From Streptomyces sp. SID13726 (GTDB lineage: Bacteria; Actinomycetota; Actinomycetes; Streptomycetales; Streptomycetaceae): DNA of 64,000 nt. The notes under the pieces were generated by a model. The model was not told where the DNA came from. It ran no database searches and was given only the letters and a program-made list of their open reading frames with translations. A program made the translations under genes and the position numbers. Where the stretch lies: NCBI RefSeq assembly GCF_010548375.1, contig NZ_JAAGLY010000002.1:885158-949157 (forward strand), written 5' to 3'. Every line of letters begins with the position of its first letter. The stretch's first letter is position 1. Positions 8,989 to 15,998 of the stretch are shown here, piece after piece.

Positions 8989-10208
8989 AGTCGCAAGAGC
9001 AGGAAGCGCAGCAGGGTCGCGACCAGGTTGGCGACGACAAGTACGGCGAGTTCGGTGTGGTGCGCGGCCGAGGGCATCGCCTGGTGCAGGCCCGCGAGTG
9101 CTCCGCTGGTGAGGGCCAGCCCGATCAGGAAGACCACCAGTCCCCTGCCCTGGTGCCGCAGCGCACCGCCCCGGCCCCGGAACCCGAAGGTCAGGCGTCT
9201 GTTCGCGGCGGTGTTGGCCATGGCGCAGACCAGCAGGGCGAGCGCGTTGGCCGCCTGCGCTCCGGTCACCGGGCGCAGGGCCATGTACAGCAGCAGGTGT
9301 CCGAGCGTGCTCACCGCTCCTACGGCGGCGAAGCGCACGAGTTGTGTGAACGAGCCGCCCGGCGTCGCGCCGCTGTCACCTCGGCGCAGCCCGGCCGGTG
9401 GCAGAGTCCCGCGAGCGAGCGCTCCCCCGACCCTGGCGATGCCGCGCAGGTCGGCCAGCGCCGTGGGCAGGATGTCGACCCGGCTGTCGGGGTCGTCCAC
9501 CCAATCGACCGGCACCTCGTGGATGCGCAGTCCGGCGCGCTCGGCGATCACCAGGAGTTCGGTGTCGAAGAACCAGCCGGTGTCCTGGACCAGCGGCAGC
9601 AGCTGGTCCGCCACATCGCGGCGGACGGCCTTGAACCCGCACTGGGCGTCGGAGAACCCGACGGCCAGGGTCGAGCGCAGGAGGGCGTTGTAGCAGCGGG
9701 AGGTGATCTCCCGTTTGGGCCCGCGGACCACACGGGAACTCGCGGCCAGCCGAGTGCCGATGGCGATGTCGGAGTGCCCGGAGATCAGTGGAGCGACGAG
9801 CGGCAGCAGCGCCGCGAGTTCCGTGGACAGGTCCACGTCGACGTACGCGAGCACCGGGGCCGGGGAGTGCGACCACGCGGCGTGCAGCGCCCGGCCACGC
9901 CCTTTCTCAAGCAGTCGCATCCACTCCATCTCGGGCAGTTCGGCCGCCAGTCGGGCGGCGATCTGCGGGGTGCGGTCCGTGCTGGCGTTGTCGGCGACGG
10001 TGATGCGGAAGGGGTACGGAAAGGTCTCCCTCAGATGAGCGTGGAGACGCCGCACGCTCGGTTCCAGGTCCTTCTCCTCGTTGAACACCGGGACGACCAC
10101 GTCCACGACGGGGTCCGAGTACCGCGCGGTCACCGGCTCGCGTCTCGGCAGACCACCCGGCTCCCGGGGCTCAGGTTCCTTCGGCTTGAGTGACCTTACG
10201 TTTTTCAT
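8970..10208 (-). CDS. Family 2 glycosyltransferase fused to a GtrA-like membrane domain
   Basis: A 412-residue protein. Residues about 35-265 form a GT-A domain of the dolichyl/polyprenyl-phosphate sugar synthase type: VVVPVFNEEKDLE, DNASTDRTPQ, DVDLSTEL (DxD-like) and DAQCGFKAVRRD. Residues about 290-412 hold four hydrophobic helices of the GtrA type, ending in LLRLWVFRA. GtrA proteins are linked to flipping of polyprenyl-phosphate sugars, so synthesis and translocation may be joined in one chain. The ATG at 10208 follows AAGGGA; an in-frame start at 10253 has no ribosome site. Target glycan unknown. Confidence 0.85.
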   Translation of the reverse strand: MKNVRSLKPKEPEPREPGGLPRREPVTARYSDPVVDVVVPVFNEEKDLEPSVRRLHAHLRETFPYPFRITVADNASTDRTPQIAARLAAELPEMEWMRLLEKGRGRALHAAWSHSPAPVLAYVDVDLSTELAALLPLVAPLISGHSDIAIGTRLAASSRVVRGPKREITSRCYNALLRSTLAVGFSDAQCGFKAVRRDVADQLLPLVQDTGWFFDTELLVIAERAGLRIHEVPVDWVDDPDSRVDILPTALADLRGIARVGGALARGTLPPAGLRRGDSGATPGGSFTQLVRFAAVGAVSTLGHLLLYMALRPVTGAQAANALALLVCAMANTAANRRLTFGFRGRGGALRHQGRGLVVFLIGLALTSGALAGLHQAMPSAAHHTELAVLVVANLVATLLRFLLLRLWVFRA

Positions 10209-10302
10209 GTCTTGTCCCTTTTTGCACTCTGGCGCGGGGCATACCGAAGGCACTCGCGGCGGCGGTGCACTCAGGAGTGAGAGATGTCTTGCGGTCGTTG
10301 TC

Positions 10303-10344
10303 GGTCGGCGGTCAGCGGTCGGCTGTCAGCTGTCGGCTGTCGGC
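10303..10344. repeat. Six tandem 7-bp units
   Basis: Six consecutive heptamers of the form (G/T)GTC(G/A)GC, between the glycosyltransferase start and the end of the sigma-partner gene. A second heptamer array (GGCGGGC-like) occurs at 13541-13596. Their role is unknown. Confidence 0.75.
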
Positions 10345-10373
10345 ACCGAATGCCTGGCCGCCATGGCCGGCGC

Positions 10374-10898
10374 CTACGGACTGGCCGAGTTGGTCGTGGT
10401 GGCGCTTGTGCTCCCCCCTGCGGGCGGAGACGAGGTGTTCGGGCTCCCGGCCATGTCAGGCGGGTCGGTCGCGCTGGAAGCCCCGGGACCGGGAGTCGCC
10501 GACGAGGGCGTGGAGGTCTCGCTCGGGGGCGGGCCCGACGACGAGGACGCACCGCCTGCGCCGTAACCGGGAGTGGCCGTGGTGGGCGAGTAGGGCGCGC
10601 TCGGGGTCTGGCCCGGCGAAGGCGAACTCCAGGGGGAGCCGGTCAGGCTCGTCGAGGGCGGCCGGGGTGACTGGGCGGGCTCGACCCGGGTCGTACTGCC
10701 GGGCAGCATGTACATCAGCCCGAGCCCGAGGCCCACGGCGGCCACGAGCGCGGCGGAGCCGACGGCTCGCCGTACGATCCGGACACGGTGGTGCGCACGG
10801 ATCCCTGCGTGGAGACGGTCCTGATGGCGCGGTTCGAAGGAGGCGGTCTCGTGGGTGGCGTGCAGCATCTGCGAGAGCTGCCGCTCGAACTGATCCAT
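10374..10898 (-). CDS. Single-pass membrane partner of the ECF sigma factor (possible anti-sigma)
   Basis: A 174-residue protein. A charged N-terminal region (1-42, with several His) is followed by one transmembrane helix at about 43-65 and a low-complexity extracytoplasmic tail of Ser, Pro, Thr and Gly. The ATG at 10898 has a perfect GGAGG site. The stop of the sigma gene is only 11 bp upstream, so the two form an operon. Position and topology suggest an anti-sigma factor, but I see no HxxxCxxC zinc motif, so this rests on context. Confidence 0.65.
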   Translation of the reverse strand: MDQFERQLSQMLHATHETASFEPRHQDRLHAGIRAHHRVRIVRRAVGSAALVAAVGLGLGLMYMLPGSTTRVEPAQSPRPPSTSLTGSPWSSPSPGQTPSAPYSPTTATPGYGAGGASSSSGPPPSETSTPSSATPGPGASSATDPPDMAGSPNTSSPPAGGSTSATTTNSASP

Positions 10899-10909
10899 GG
10901 TGTCCTCCT

Positions 10910-11416
10910 TCACAGTGCGGTCTCGATCGCTTCGGCCAGGATCCGGCGCAGCCGCGCCACTCCCCGCGAGGCGTGGGAGCGAGCGGTGCCGACCGGGCAT
11001 CCGAGCACCTCCGCCACCTGGCCCTCGGGAAGGTCCTGGTAGTAGCGCAGCACCACTGCCACCCGCTGCCGGGACGGCAGTTGGGCGAGCGCGGCCTCCA
11101 GCCGGGAACGCTCGGCCACGTCCGCGGACACGTCCCCGAACTCCGCCACCTCGGGCAGCTGGTCGACGGGGCGTTCGCCCCACCACCGCCGCTGTCCGGC
11201 ACGGGCCGCCGCGCGCACCATCACCTTGCGGACGTACGCCTCCGGTGCGTCCTGAGCGACCTTGGGCCACACGAACCAGAGCTTGACCAGCGACTCCTGC
11301 ACCAGGTCCTCGGCCCGGTGCCGGTCGCCTCCGACGAGCAGACGCGCGAGATGGAGCAGCGCCGACCAGCGTGCCGCCACAAACGCGTCGAACTCACCGG
11401 ACCGACCCTGATCCAT
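10910..11416 (-). CDS. ECF-type RNA polymerase sigma factor (SigE family)
   Basis: A 168-residue sigma-70 family protein with region 2 (AEDLVQESLVKLWFVW) and region 4 (QLPSRQRVAVVLRYYQDLPE, then VAEVLGCPVGTARSHASRG). No extra C-terminal domain is present. It matches the actinobacterial SigE-family ECF group that is usually followed by a membrane protein gene, as here. The chosen ATG at 11416 has only a weak purine-rich leader; a GTG five codons upstream is an alternative. The signal and regulon are unknown. Confidence 0.85.
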   Translation of the reverse strand: MDQGRSGEFDAFVAARWSALLHLARLLVGGDRHRAEDLVQESLVKLWFVWPKVAQDAPEAYVRKVMVRAAARAGQRRWWGERPVDQLPEVAEFGDVSADVAERSRLEAALAQLPSRQRVAVVLRYYQDLPEGQVAEVLGCPVGTARSHASRGVARLRRILAEAIETAL

Positions 11417-11578
11417 CCCCACTGACTCCGCTCCCACCAGTTGCCTACACCTAGGAAAAGGCTGTGGACCACCTCTCCCGATGCACCTGCCGGCAGTGAT
11501 GTGGATCACTCCGAGGGGCCGACGGCGGCTGCGGCTGCGGCTGCGGAGACGTACGGCAGTCGCCTCCGCGCGCCGGCG

Positions 11579-12508
11579 TCACCCCTGGCCGAGGGCCGTC
11601 GACGGCGTGAGTCCCTCGGCGCGTCCCCGGATGCCGTTGCGGAAGTCGATCGGGGACCGGCCCGCGCGTTGCACGAAGTACTTGCTGAACTGGGAGGGCG
11701 TGACGAAGCCGAGGCGGTCCGAGATCTGGGCGGCGGTCTCGTCGCCGTGCGCCAGCAGCCGCTTCGCCTCCAGCACGACCCGGCGGTCGATGAACTCCTT
11801 CGCGCTGAGCCCGGCGCCCGCCAGGGTCGCGCGGGCGAGGGTGCGTCCCGAGTAGCCGAGCATGTGGGCGTAGTCCTCCACCCGTCGGGTGGCGGTGAAA
11901 TGCCGTTCGACCGCGTCCCGGAAGCGCAGGTAGGTCTCGTCCGGCTCCGGAGCGGGGCCGCCGGCCGGGACGGTCAGATGGGCCAGGCGCAGCAGGAGGA
12001 CGGCCAGGAGGTGCCGCAGGGCCGCCCTGTGCATCTCGAGAGGGAGTTGGCCGAGCGCCCGGAACTCGCGGCTCAGGTGTTCCGCGGCCATGGTCACGGC
12101 CTCGGCGTCGGCGTCGCAGGGGGTGATGACGACCGGTGCGTGCGGATCGTCGACCCGGGCGGCCGTCGCCGTGGCGGGGTCCAGCACGTCCTCCCGGAAG
12201 AGGATCAGAGTGCCCTCGGCCTCGGCGAGGTCACCCCACTGGTGCACCTGCCCCGGGCGCACCCACAGCCACGAGCCGGGCCGCAGGGCGTAGCCGGTGA
12301 AGTCGACGACATGCCGGAGGCCACCCGCGGTGAGCGCGAGCAGATGATGGAAGTCCGGGCGCTGGGGCCGGGCGAGGGTCTGCTCGGCGACCCGCCGCCG
12401 CAGCTCCGCCAACGACATGACCTCCACACCGGCCGGAGTGCCCGCGGGCGCGGCGAACGCGACCTCGGGGATCTCGCGCGCGGAGCCGTGTCGGTTTTTG
12501 GCCATCAT
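11579..12508 (-). CDS. AraC family transcriptional regulator
   Basis: A 309-residue protein. The N-terminal half is an AraC-type cupin sensor (RPDFHHLLALTAGG, GSWLWVRPGQVHQWG). The C-terminal domain (about 210-300) has two helix-turn-helix units, the second being AAQISDRLGFVTPSQFSKYF. The gene is divergent from the sirtuin gene, with 157 bp between starts. The start is set at the ATG-ATG pair 12505-12508; the ribosome site is weak. These start codons lie inside a 27-bp block (12488-12514) that recurs at 14680-14706 before the SnoaL gene, which suggests autoregulation plus control of this locus. Confidence 0.85.
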   Translation of the reverse strand: MMAKNRHGSAREIPEVAFAAPAGTPAGVEVMSLAELRRRVAEQTLARPQRPDFHHLLALTAGGLRHVVDFTGYALRPGSWLWVRPGQVHQWGDLAEAEGTLILFREDVLDPATATAARVDDPHAPVVITPCDADAEAVTMAAEHLSREFRALGQLPLEMHRAALRHLLAVLLLRLAHLTVPAGGPAPEPDETYLRFRDAVERHFTATRRVEDYAHMLGYSGRTLARATLAGAGLSAKEFIDRRVVLEAKRLLAHGDETAAQISDRLGFVTPSQFSKYFVQRAGRSPIDFRNGIRGRAEGLTPSTALGQG

Positions 12509-12514
12509 CAGTCG
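12488..12514. promoter_or_regulatory. Shared block, copy A (candidate AraC operator)
   Basis: On the plus strand the blocks GTGTCG, TTTTTG, CCATCA and AGTCG occur in that order with single variable bases between them. 23 of 27 positions are identical to copy B at 14680-14706, in the same orientation. Copy A spans the start codons of the araC-type gene and lies about 150 bp upstream of the sirtuin start. Confidence 0.5.
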
Positions 12515-12665
12515 GAAGTTTATCCGGCTTTCCCTGCGCGCTCTTCGTACGTTGGTCGTGCCGCTGCGGAAACAGAACATCTCCCTGGCGGAGGTCGTCG
12601 AGGAACCGACCACAGCCTGGACGAGTACACGCACCGGCTGTCCGCGGCACCGGAAGGACCCGCGC

Positions 12666-13535
12666 ATGGTGAGCACCACGAACAACACTCCCGCGCCGAC
12701 GGCACCTCGACGCGAGACGATCCGCGCCTGGGCCGAAGAGGCCGACCGGATCCTGATCGCGGCCGGCGCGGGTCTGAGCGCGGCTGCCGGCTACGACTAC
12801 GGCGACACCGAACGCTTCCGGGAACTGTTCCCGGCGCTGCACCGCCTCGGCCTGCGTTCGCGCTACCTGCTCGGCGTTCCCCTGCCGCCGGACATGATGT
12901 GGGGCTACTGGGCCGTCCACATCGACGACATCCGCTACGACCCCGAACCCAGCCCCCTCTACCGCGAGTTGAGGGAGCTGGTGGGCGACCGCGACCACTG
13001 GGTGATGACCTCCAACGTCGACGCCCTCTTCGCCCGCAACGGCTTCGAGACGGACCGGATCTTCACACCTCAGGGCGACTACGGCCGCCTCCAGTGCACG
13101 GTGCCCTGCTCGCGGGACACCTGGCCCAGCAGGCCGTTCCTCGACACGATCCTCGCCGCGTACGACCGTGACACCGGCCGGGTGAGCGACCCTCGGGCCC
13201 TGCCGTGCTGCCCCCGCTGCGGCGCCGACGTCTTCCCCAACGTCCGTGTCGGTCCGGAGTTCGTCGACGACTCCTATCTGCCCGCGGGGCGGCGGCTGGT
13301 GCGGTGGCTCGACGACGCGCCCACGGACAGCGCCCTGCTCGTGCTGGAAATCGGGGCCGGATTCAATACTCCCGGCGTGATTCGCCACCCCATGGAGCAC
13401 CTCGTGCGCCGGACCCCTCGGGCCCGCCTCGTCCGGATCAACCCCGGCCATCCCGGCGTCCCCTCGGACCTCGGCGAACGAGCACTGTCCGTTCCTCTCG
13501 GGGCGGACCGGCTCCTCGACGGGCTCGATCCCTGA
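12666..13535 (+). CDS. Class M sirtuin (SirTM), predicted protein ADP-ribosyltransferase
   Basis: A 289-residue Sir2-fold protein. The NAD site GAGLS is at 34-38, TSNVD has N117 and D119, and the zinc ligands are C144, C148 and the C181/C182-C185 pair. Where deacylase sirtuins have the catalytic His-Gly there is TPQGDYG, with Gln136. SirTM enzymes, known from Staphylococcus and Streptococcus as protein ADP-ribosyltransferases coupled to a macrodomain hydrolase, carry this NVD plus QGDYG combination. A macrodomain gene lies 2.5 kb downstream on the same strand. The ATG at 12666 follows GGAAGGA. The protein target is unknown: the GcvH-L and LplA2 genes of the classic operon are absent. Confidence 0.88.
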   Translation: MVSTTNNTPAPTAPRRETIRAWAEEADRILIAAGAGLSAAAGYDYGDTERFRELFPALHRLGLRSRYLLGVPLPPDMMWGYWAVHIDDIRYDPEPSPLYRELRELVGDRDHWVMTSNVDALFARNGFETDRIFTPQGDYGRLQCTVPCSRDTWPSRPFLDTILAAYDRDTGRVSDPRALPCCPRCGADVFPNVRVGPEFVDDSYLPAGRRLVRWLDDAPTDSALLVLEIGAGFNTPGVIRHPMEHLVRRTPRARLVRINPGHPGVPSDLGERALSVPLGADRLLDGLDP

Positions 13536-13540
13536 CCTCC

Positions 13541-13596
13541 GGCGGGCGGCGAGCGGCGAGCGGCGGGCGGCGGGCGGCGGGCGGCGGGCAGCGGGT
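13541..13596. repeat. Eight tandem 7-bp units
   Basis: Heptamers GGCGGGC or GGCGAGC repeat eight times directly after the sirtuin stop, in the 166-bp gap before the next gene. A related heptamer array is at 10303-10344. Such arrays can vary in copy number; function unknown. Confidence 0.8.
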
Positions 13597-13701
13597 GGCG
13601 GCGGGCCATCCGCCACCGCAGGATGCGAAGCCCGCGCAGGACGGGAAACAGACGAGAAGCAACCGCACGACGAGAAGCCACGACAGGAAGAGAACCCCCA
13701 C

Positions 13702-14595
13702 ATGTCCCAGATTTCCGAGGTACCCGAGGTACCCGAGGTACCCGACGCATCCGTTCCCGCCATCGCCGTCACCGGCTCCACCGGCCGGCTCGGCGGGCGC
13801 GTCGCCCGGCGACTGGCCGAGCGGGGCGTCCCGCAGAAACTCCTGGCCCGCGACCCGGCACGCGCTCCACGGCTGCCCGGCTCGGTGGCGGTACGAGCCG
13901 AGTACGCGGACCGGGACGCCGTACGGGAGGCCCTCGCCGGCATCCGCACCGTCTTCATGGTCTCCGCCTCCGAGAGCGCCGACCGACTCGCCCAGCACAA
14001 GGCGTTCGTCGACGCCGTCGCGGAGGCGGGTGTCCGGCACCTGGTGTACCTCTCCTTCTACGGCGCCGCACCCGACGCCACCTTCACCCTGGCGCGCGAC
14101 CACTTCCACACCGAGCAGCACATCCGCGCCGGCGGCCTGGCCCACACCTTCCTCCGGGACAACCTCTACGCGGAGTTCGTCCCCGACCTCGTCGGCGAGG
14201 ACGGCGCCATCCGCGGCCCGGCCGGGCTCGGGAGCGCCGCGTTCGTCGGCCAGGACGACATCGCCGACGCCGCTGCCGCGGTGCTGTCCCGGCCCGACGA
14301 CCACGCGGGCCTCACCTACGACCTGACCGGGCCCGAGTCACTGACGCTGGACGAAGCGGCCGTGATCCTGTCCGAGCAGCTCGGACGCCCCGTCACCTAC
14401 CAACAGGAGACGGTGGAGGAGGCCTATGCCTCCCGCTCCTCCTACGGCGCACCGCCGTGGCAGCTGGACGCCTGGGTGTCCACCTATACGGCCATCGCCT
14501 CCGGCGAACTCGACGGCGTCAGCGACGCCGTACCGCGCCTCACCGGCCACCCCGCCACATCCCTCGCCGAGGTCGTCCGCGCCAGAAGGGGATGA
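13702..14595 (+). CDS. NmrA/SDR-type NAD(P)-binding protein
   Basis: A 297-residue atypical SDR. A Rossmann site AVTGSTGRLGGRVARRL starts near residue 22, and VRHLVYLSFYGA sits near 115. NmrA-like proteins bind NAD(P) and act either as oxidoreductases on quinone-like compounds or as redox sensors. The N-terminus contains an in-frame 9-bp triplicate (13719-13745) encoding EVPEVPEVP. AGGAAG precedes the ATG. It is on the same strand as the sirtuin, 166 bp downstream across the heptamer array, so co-transcription is likely but not certain. Confidence 0.85.
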   Translation: MSQISEVPEVPEVPDASVPAIAVTGSTGRLGGRVARRLAERGVPQKLLARDPARAPRLPGSVAVRAEYADRDAVREALAGIRTVFMVSASESADRLAQHKAFVDAVAEAGVRHLVYLSFYGAAPDATFTLARDHFHTEQHIRAGGLAHTFLRDNLYAEFVPDLVGEDGAIRGPAGLGSAAFVGQDDIADAAAAVLSRPDDHAGLTYDLTGPESLTLDEAAVILSEQLGRPVTYQQETVEEAYASRSSYGAPPWQLDAWVSTYTAIASGELDGVSDAVPRLTGHPATSLAEVVRARRG

Positions 14596-14679
14596 CCGGC
14601 GGAGCGGTTCCCGTACGACGAGCGGCCGACCAGACCCCTGGAAGCCCTCGGGACCCTCGGCACCCCGAACAAGAGAAGC

Positions 14680-14706
14680 GTGTCGCTTTTTGACCATCAG
14701 GAGTCG
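14680..14706. promoter_or_regulatory. Shared block, copy B (candidate AraC operator)
   Basis: Second copy of the 27-bp block at 12488-12514, about 100 bp before the SnoaL gene in a 212-bp intergenic region. On the minus strand both copies could encode similar peptides (LMMAKNRHGS against LLMVKKRHAS). Copy B might therefore instead be a fossil of a duplicated araC gene start. Confidence 0.45.
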
Positions 14707-14807
14707 CCATTCCTGCCGATCCATGGACCGTCGCAGACATAGTTTGAACACATCGCCGCTGGACCACCGGTCCGCCCCGGCCAGGCCCCCAAGCAAGGAA
14801 GTCAGCC

Positions 14808-15569
14808 ATGAACCACGTGAAGAACGCCGTCCTTCAGGCCGCCACCGAGTTGTTCGGCGACAAGGACCCCTCCGCCGTGGACCGCTGGGTGGCCGCGGAC
14901 TACAGGCAGCACAGCGCACTCGCCGCCGACGGGCCCGAGGCCCTGCGCGGTCTCGTCGCCGGCCTGGGCGAGGACTTCCGTTACGAAGGTGCCCGGGTCA
15001 TCTCCGACGGCGACCTCGTCGCCCTGCACGGCACCTACCACGGCTTCGGTCCTGACCCGCTCGTCGGGTTCGACGTCTTCCGCGTGGACGCCGAGGGCAA
15101 GCTGGCCGAGCACTGGGACGCCCTGACCCCGCAGGTCAAGGACACCCTCTCGGGCCGCTCCCAGACCGACGGCCCCGCCGAGGTCACCGAGACCGACAGG
15201 ACCGACGCCAACCGCGCCCTGGTGGCCGAGTTCGCCGAGAAGGTGCTCGTCGGCGCCGACTACTCGGTCCTCACCGACTACATCTCCACCGAGACCTATC
15301 ACCAGCACAACACCGACGCCGCCGACGGACTCGACGGCTTCGGCGCGGCCGCGGCCAAGTGGGCCGAGCAGGGCAAGAACCTCGTCTACAAGAAGGTCCA
15401 CCGGGTCATCGCCGAGGGCGAGTTCGTCCTGACGCAGTCCGAGGGCGAGTTCGGCGTCCCCGTCGCCTACTACGACCTGTTCCGTGTCGAGAACGGCAGG
15501 ATCGTCGAGCACTGGGACGTCATCGCACCCATCCCGGCCGAACTGCCGCACGGCAACGGCCTGTTCTGA
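14808..15569 (+). CDS. Tandem SnoaL-like (NTF2-fold) protein
   Basis: 253 residues forming two copies of an NTF2/SnoaL cone. Both have the same order of motifs: a helix then DYRQHSALAADG or TYHQHNTDAADG, ending in FDVFRVDAEGKLAEHWDAL or YDLFRVENGRIVEHWDVI. The repeated Tyr-x-Gln-His and Glu-His-Trp-Asp pairs line the pocket in polyketide cyclase-like members, though many such proteins are uncharacterised oxidative-stress or detoxification proteins. GGAAG precedes the ATG. The MoaF-like and macrodomain genes follow at gaps of 80 and 25 bp, so the three likely form one transcript starting near copy B. Confidence 0.85.
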   Translation: MNHVKNAVLQAATELFGDKDPSAVDRWVAADYRQHSALAADGPEALRGLVAGLGEDFRYEGARVISDGDLVALHGTYHGFGPDPLVGFDVFRVDAEGKLAEHWDALTPQVKDTLSGRSQTDGPAEVTETDRTDANRALVAEFAEKVLVGADYSVLTDYISTETYHQHNTDAADGLDGFGAAAAKWAEQGKNLVYKKVHRVIAEGEFVLTQSEGEFGVPVAYYDLFRVENGRIVEHWDVIAPIPAELPHGNGLF

Positions 15570-15649
15570 CCGGCCCGCACACCGCACCCGCACACCGTCC
15601 CAGGCACACCTTCCGCGGATCGCCGACCCCGTACACGGAGCGCAGAGCC

Positions 15650-15973
15650 ATGAGCCACCTCACCTACGCGGGAAAGACGTACAAGTTCAGCGTCGACAAC
15701 GGCGTCGTCTTCCACAACACCTACAACCCCGACGGCACCACGCTGCACTACGAGACCGTCGCCGGCCCCGGCACCGGCGCGAGCGAGGACGTCACGCTGG
15801 ACGCGGCCGAAGTCACCCCTGGCGTCTTCCTGCTCGGCTGGGTGGAGAAGTCCGGCATGACCGTCACCCACGCGATGAACCTCAACACCCTTACGGTGCA
15901 CGCCTTCTGGACCTACGACACCCCCGAGGGCCGAATCGGCGAACTGCACGCCGGCACACTCGAAGAGATGTGA
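15650..15973 (+). CDS. MoaF-like small beta-barrel protein
   Basis: A 107-residue protein with the pattern of the MoaF C-terminal/MoaF-like family: YNPDGTTLHYE, then GWVEKSGMTVTHAMNLNTLT, then FWTYDTPEGRIGELHAGTLE. Family members are lipocalin-like barrels of unknown biochemical role, often beside oxidoreductases. GGAG at 15637-15640 serves the ATG at 15650. It sits between the SnoaL and macrodomain genes, with 25 bp to the latter, which implies co-expression with the ADP-ribose hydrolase. Confidence 0.75.
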   Translation: MSHLTYAGKTYKFSVDNGVVFHNTYNPDGTTLHYETVAGPGTGASEDVTLDAAEVTPGVFLLGWVEKSGMTVTHAMNLNTLTVHAFWTYDTPEGRIGELHAGTLEEM

Positions 15974-15998
15974 TCGACCCGCCCCACCGGAGCCTCTG

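Noticed and set aside
10374..11270. Larger minus-strand frame as one 298-residue protein
   Set aside because: Its first part lies inside the sigma-factor gene and is low-complexity; the GGAGG-preceded ATG at 10898 starts the real product.
13541..13596. CRISPR-like array
   Set aside because: Units are 7 bp and contiguous, with no unique spacers and no cas genes in the window. The 26-bp units at 37151-37228 also lack spacers.
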